Part shown: positions 62,671 through 64,000 of the stretch, piece by piece
Numbering within the stretch: position 1 is the first letter of the stretch
How the letters are laid out: each line of letters begins with the position of its first letter
Assembly (NCBI RefSeq): GCF_001438655.1
Contig: NZ_JQBR01000002.1
Coordinates: forward strand, 92,057 to 156,056
Length of the DNA: 64,000 bases
Reading direction: 5' to 3'
Source of the DNA: Pediococcus cellicola
GTDB taxonomy: Bacteria > Bacillota > Bacilli > Lactobacillales > Lactobacillaceae
The notes under the pieces: model-generated
Seen by the model: only the letters and a program-made list of their open reading frames with translations
What the model was told of the DNA's origin: nothing
Databases searched by the model: none
Made by a program: the position numbers and the translations under genes

Positions 62671-64000
62671 ATGAAAAATAATCAATTTGCCATTGAGACT
62701 GTGGACCGCAAAACCGAGTTACAAGAATTGCGCGCGATTCACTTTGTTGATGCCTCAATTGACGCATTAGAAGATCCACTTGCTGTTTGGCAAAAACTAC
62801 TCCAAAAGACAGTCCTTGAAGCTAAAAGCCAAACCGTTTTTAACCAGAAACTAAATAATTACTTAGCCACATCTGAGATCACTTTAGGTGACTTTTTGAA
62901 CGGTAATCAGGCCGTAACGAACGAAATTTTCTACCGTGTCGCTCTCCAATTACTTGAATTTGACGTTGACAGTGATTTCAAACTGGACGATCCGCTAGCT
63001 GCGATGAAAGAAATTCAACTACCGTTTATTAAAGGCCCCATTACCACTAAGGCAGATCTTTTAGATGCTTGGTATTTACTGCTCTGCACACATACCAAGA
63101 ATGGACAGACTTATCTTGATAAATTAGCACAAGACGGTTATTTTGTACCATTTTATCGTCACACAACCGAACCCCTTTTCTTTAATGGCAAAGCACAAGC
63201 TGTTTTTGATCCACATCAATTGATTCGGGATGTGGTTTATGTGGAAGCCCCACTAGATACCGACCATGATGGAAAGCGTGATCTGCTTAAAGTTGAAGTT
63301 TTGCGTCCTTCCCAAACCAAGCAGGGATACAAAGCACCCGTTTTGTACACTGCCAGTCCTTACAATCAGGGGATTAATGACGAAGCCGGTAGTAAACTAA
63401 TGCATAATGTTGATGTGCCATTGGCGGCCAAAGAGCCTAATCAACTCACTTATAAAGATGTTCAATATCAACCGCAATCCAATCCTTTGCCTGCTAAGCG
63501 GACAATCCATGGCGAACAAAAAGAAGCCGATGAGACCTTTGCCATGGAATCGCCGTACACGTTAAACGACTATTTTCTAACACGTGGCTTTGCCGTAGCC
63601 TATGCTGCTGGCATTGGGACAAAGGATTCTGATGGTATCCGGGATACCGGAGCCGTTGCTGAAACTGTCTCTACGATTGCCGTCATTGAGTGGTTAGCGG
63701 GTAATCGGACGGCCTTCACCAACAAAATAGACAATATTGCAATTAAAGCTTGGTGGTCTAACGGAAAAATTGCCATGACGGGTCGTTCTTACTTAGGAAC
63801 TCTCGCCACAGCAGCGGCAACAACTGGCGTGGCAGGCTTAAAAACAGCTGTTTCCGAAGCTGCTATTTCTAGTTGGTATGATTATTATCGTGATGGTGGT
63901 TTGGTGGCTGCTCCCGAAACGTTCCAAGGAGAAGATATGGACGTTTTAGCAACCGAAGTATTCAGTCGTATGCAAAAACCTGGTGATTACCTCAAGATTA
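62671..64000 (+). CDS. pepX: Xaa-Pro dipeptidyl-peptidase PepX (3' end outside window)
   Basis: The first 443 codons of a PepX enzyme, normally near 790 residues. The N-terminal helical domain (about 1-160) is followed by YVEAPLDTDHDGKRDLLKVEVLRP, which opens the alpha/beta-hydrolase part. The nucleophile serine fits Ser373 in GRSYLGT. It removes X-Pro dipeptides from peptides, complementing the Opp uptake systems. GGAGG precedes ATG 62671. Confidence 0.92.
   Translation, partial: MKNNQFAIETVDRKTELQELRAIHFVDASIDALEDPLAVWQKLLQKTVLEAKSQTVFNQKLNNYLATSEITLGDFLNGNQAVTNEIFYRVALQLLEFDVDSDFKLDDPLAAMKEIQLPFIKGPITTKADLLDAWYLLLCTHTKNGQTYLDKLAQDGYFVPFYRHTTEPLFFNGKAQAVFDPHQLIRDVVYVEAPLDTDHDGKRDLLKVEVLRPSQTKQGYKAPVLYTASPYNQGINDEAGSKLMHNVDVPLAAKEPNQLTYKDVQYQPQSNPLPAKRTIHGEQKEADETFAMESPYTLNDYFLTRGFAVAYAAGIGTKDSDGIRDTGAVAETVSTIAVIEWLAGNRTAFTNKIDNIAIKAWWSNGKIAMTGRSYLGTLATAAATTGVAGLKTAVSEAAISSWYDYYRDGGLVAAPETFQGEDMDVLATEVFSRMQKPGDYLKI

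Overview
The window looks like a chromosomal segment of a low-GC Gram-positive lactic acid bacterium of the Lactobacillaceae; I do not claim a species. The evidence is two complete Opp oligopeptide transporters, the start of the proline peptidase gene pepX, a GlnQHMP-type glutamine transporter, PTS sugar systems, the tagatose-6-phosphate pathway, strong AGGAGG-like ribosome sites, frequent TTG/GTG starts and AT-rich intergenic DNA. No rRNA, tRNA, CRISPR array, phage module or complete insertion sequence was seen.

Layout. 1-12.7 kb: a truncated helD (RNA polymerase recycling helicase), a Kef-type cation:proton antiporter, three histidine-phosphatase (phosphoglycerate-mutase-like) paralogues, an APC permease, a MerR regulator with a textbook 19-bp-spacer promoter, a TMEM175-type channel, a zinc alcohol dehydrogenase, a Cof-type HAD phosphatase, an aldose-1-epimerase-like protein and a 54-residue small protein. 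12.7-14.7 kb: a MarR-MFS drug-efflux operon with a clear operator. 14.7-21.6 kb: a divergent galactose locus. On the minus strand lie lacR-lacA-lacB-lacD-DUF4867-small ORF; on the plus strand lie a galactitol-family PTS (EIIA, EIIB, EIIC) and a 60-residue membrane protein. Both start from one regulatory region with recognisable promoters, a cre site and LacR-like boxes. 21.6-25.7 kb: two rhamnosidase-like (GH78-type) glycoside hydrolases, one interrupted by an in-frame amber codon, and a small unknown gene. 25.7-29.5 kb: fructose PTS (EIIBCA) and 1-phosphofructokinase, divergent from an RpiR-type regulator. 29.6-32.9 kb: a decayed LacI-family regulator and a P2-type cation ATPase. 32.9-42.7 kb: oppABCDF with three tandem oppA paralogues, each behind its own related promoter. 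43-46.7 kb: hflX, an APC permease and a CorA-type transporter. 46.8-52.5 kb: a second peptide transporter in the order oppD-F-B-C-A. 52.7-55.6 kb: glnQHMP. 55.8-60.1 kb: a membrane protein, a Ser-rich anchored protein, a Fur-family regulator, a guanylate-kinase-like ATPase, a 59-residue protein and a vitamin-B6-type ECF/kinase pair. 60.4 kb to the end: an APC permease, a GNAT acetyltransferase and the 5' part of pepX.

How it works together: the genes describe a fermenter that lives on imported peptides and PTS sugars. Galactose entering through the galactitol-type PTS as galactose-6-phosphate would go through LacAB to tagatose-6-phosphate and through LacD to triose phosphates. No lacC kinase is present, so a kinase such as the FruK homologue 9 kb away, or one outside the window, must bridge the pathway. 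I found no clearly new defence or mobile system. The least explained items are a nested inverted-repeat element between lacB and lacA, the amber-interrupted hydrolase, the MerR-controlled phosphatase and several unrecognised small proteins.
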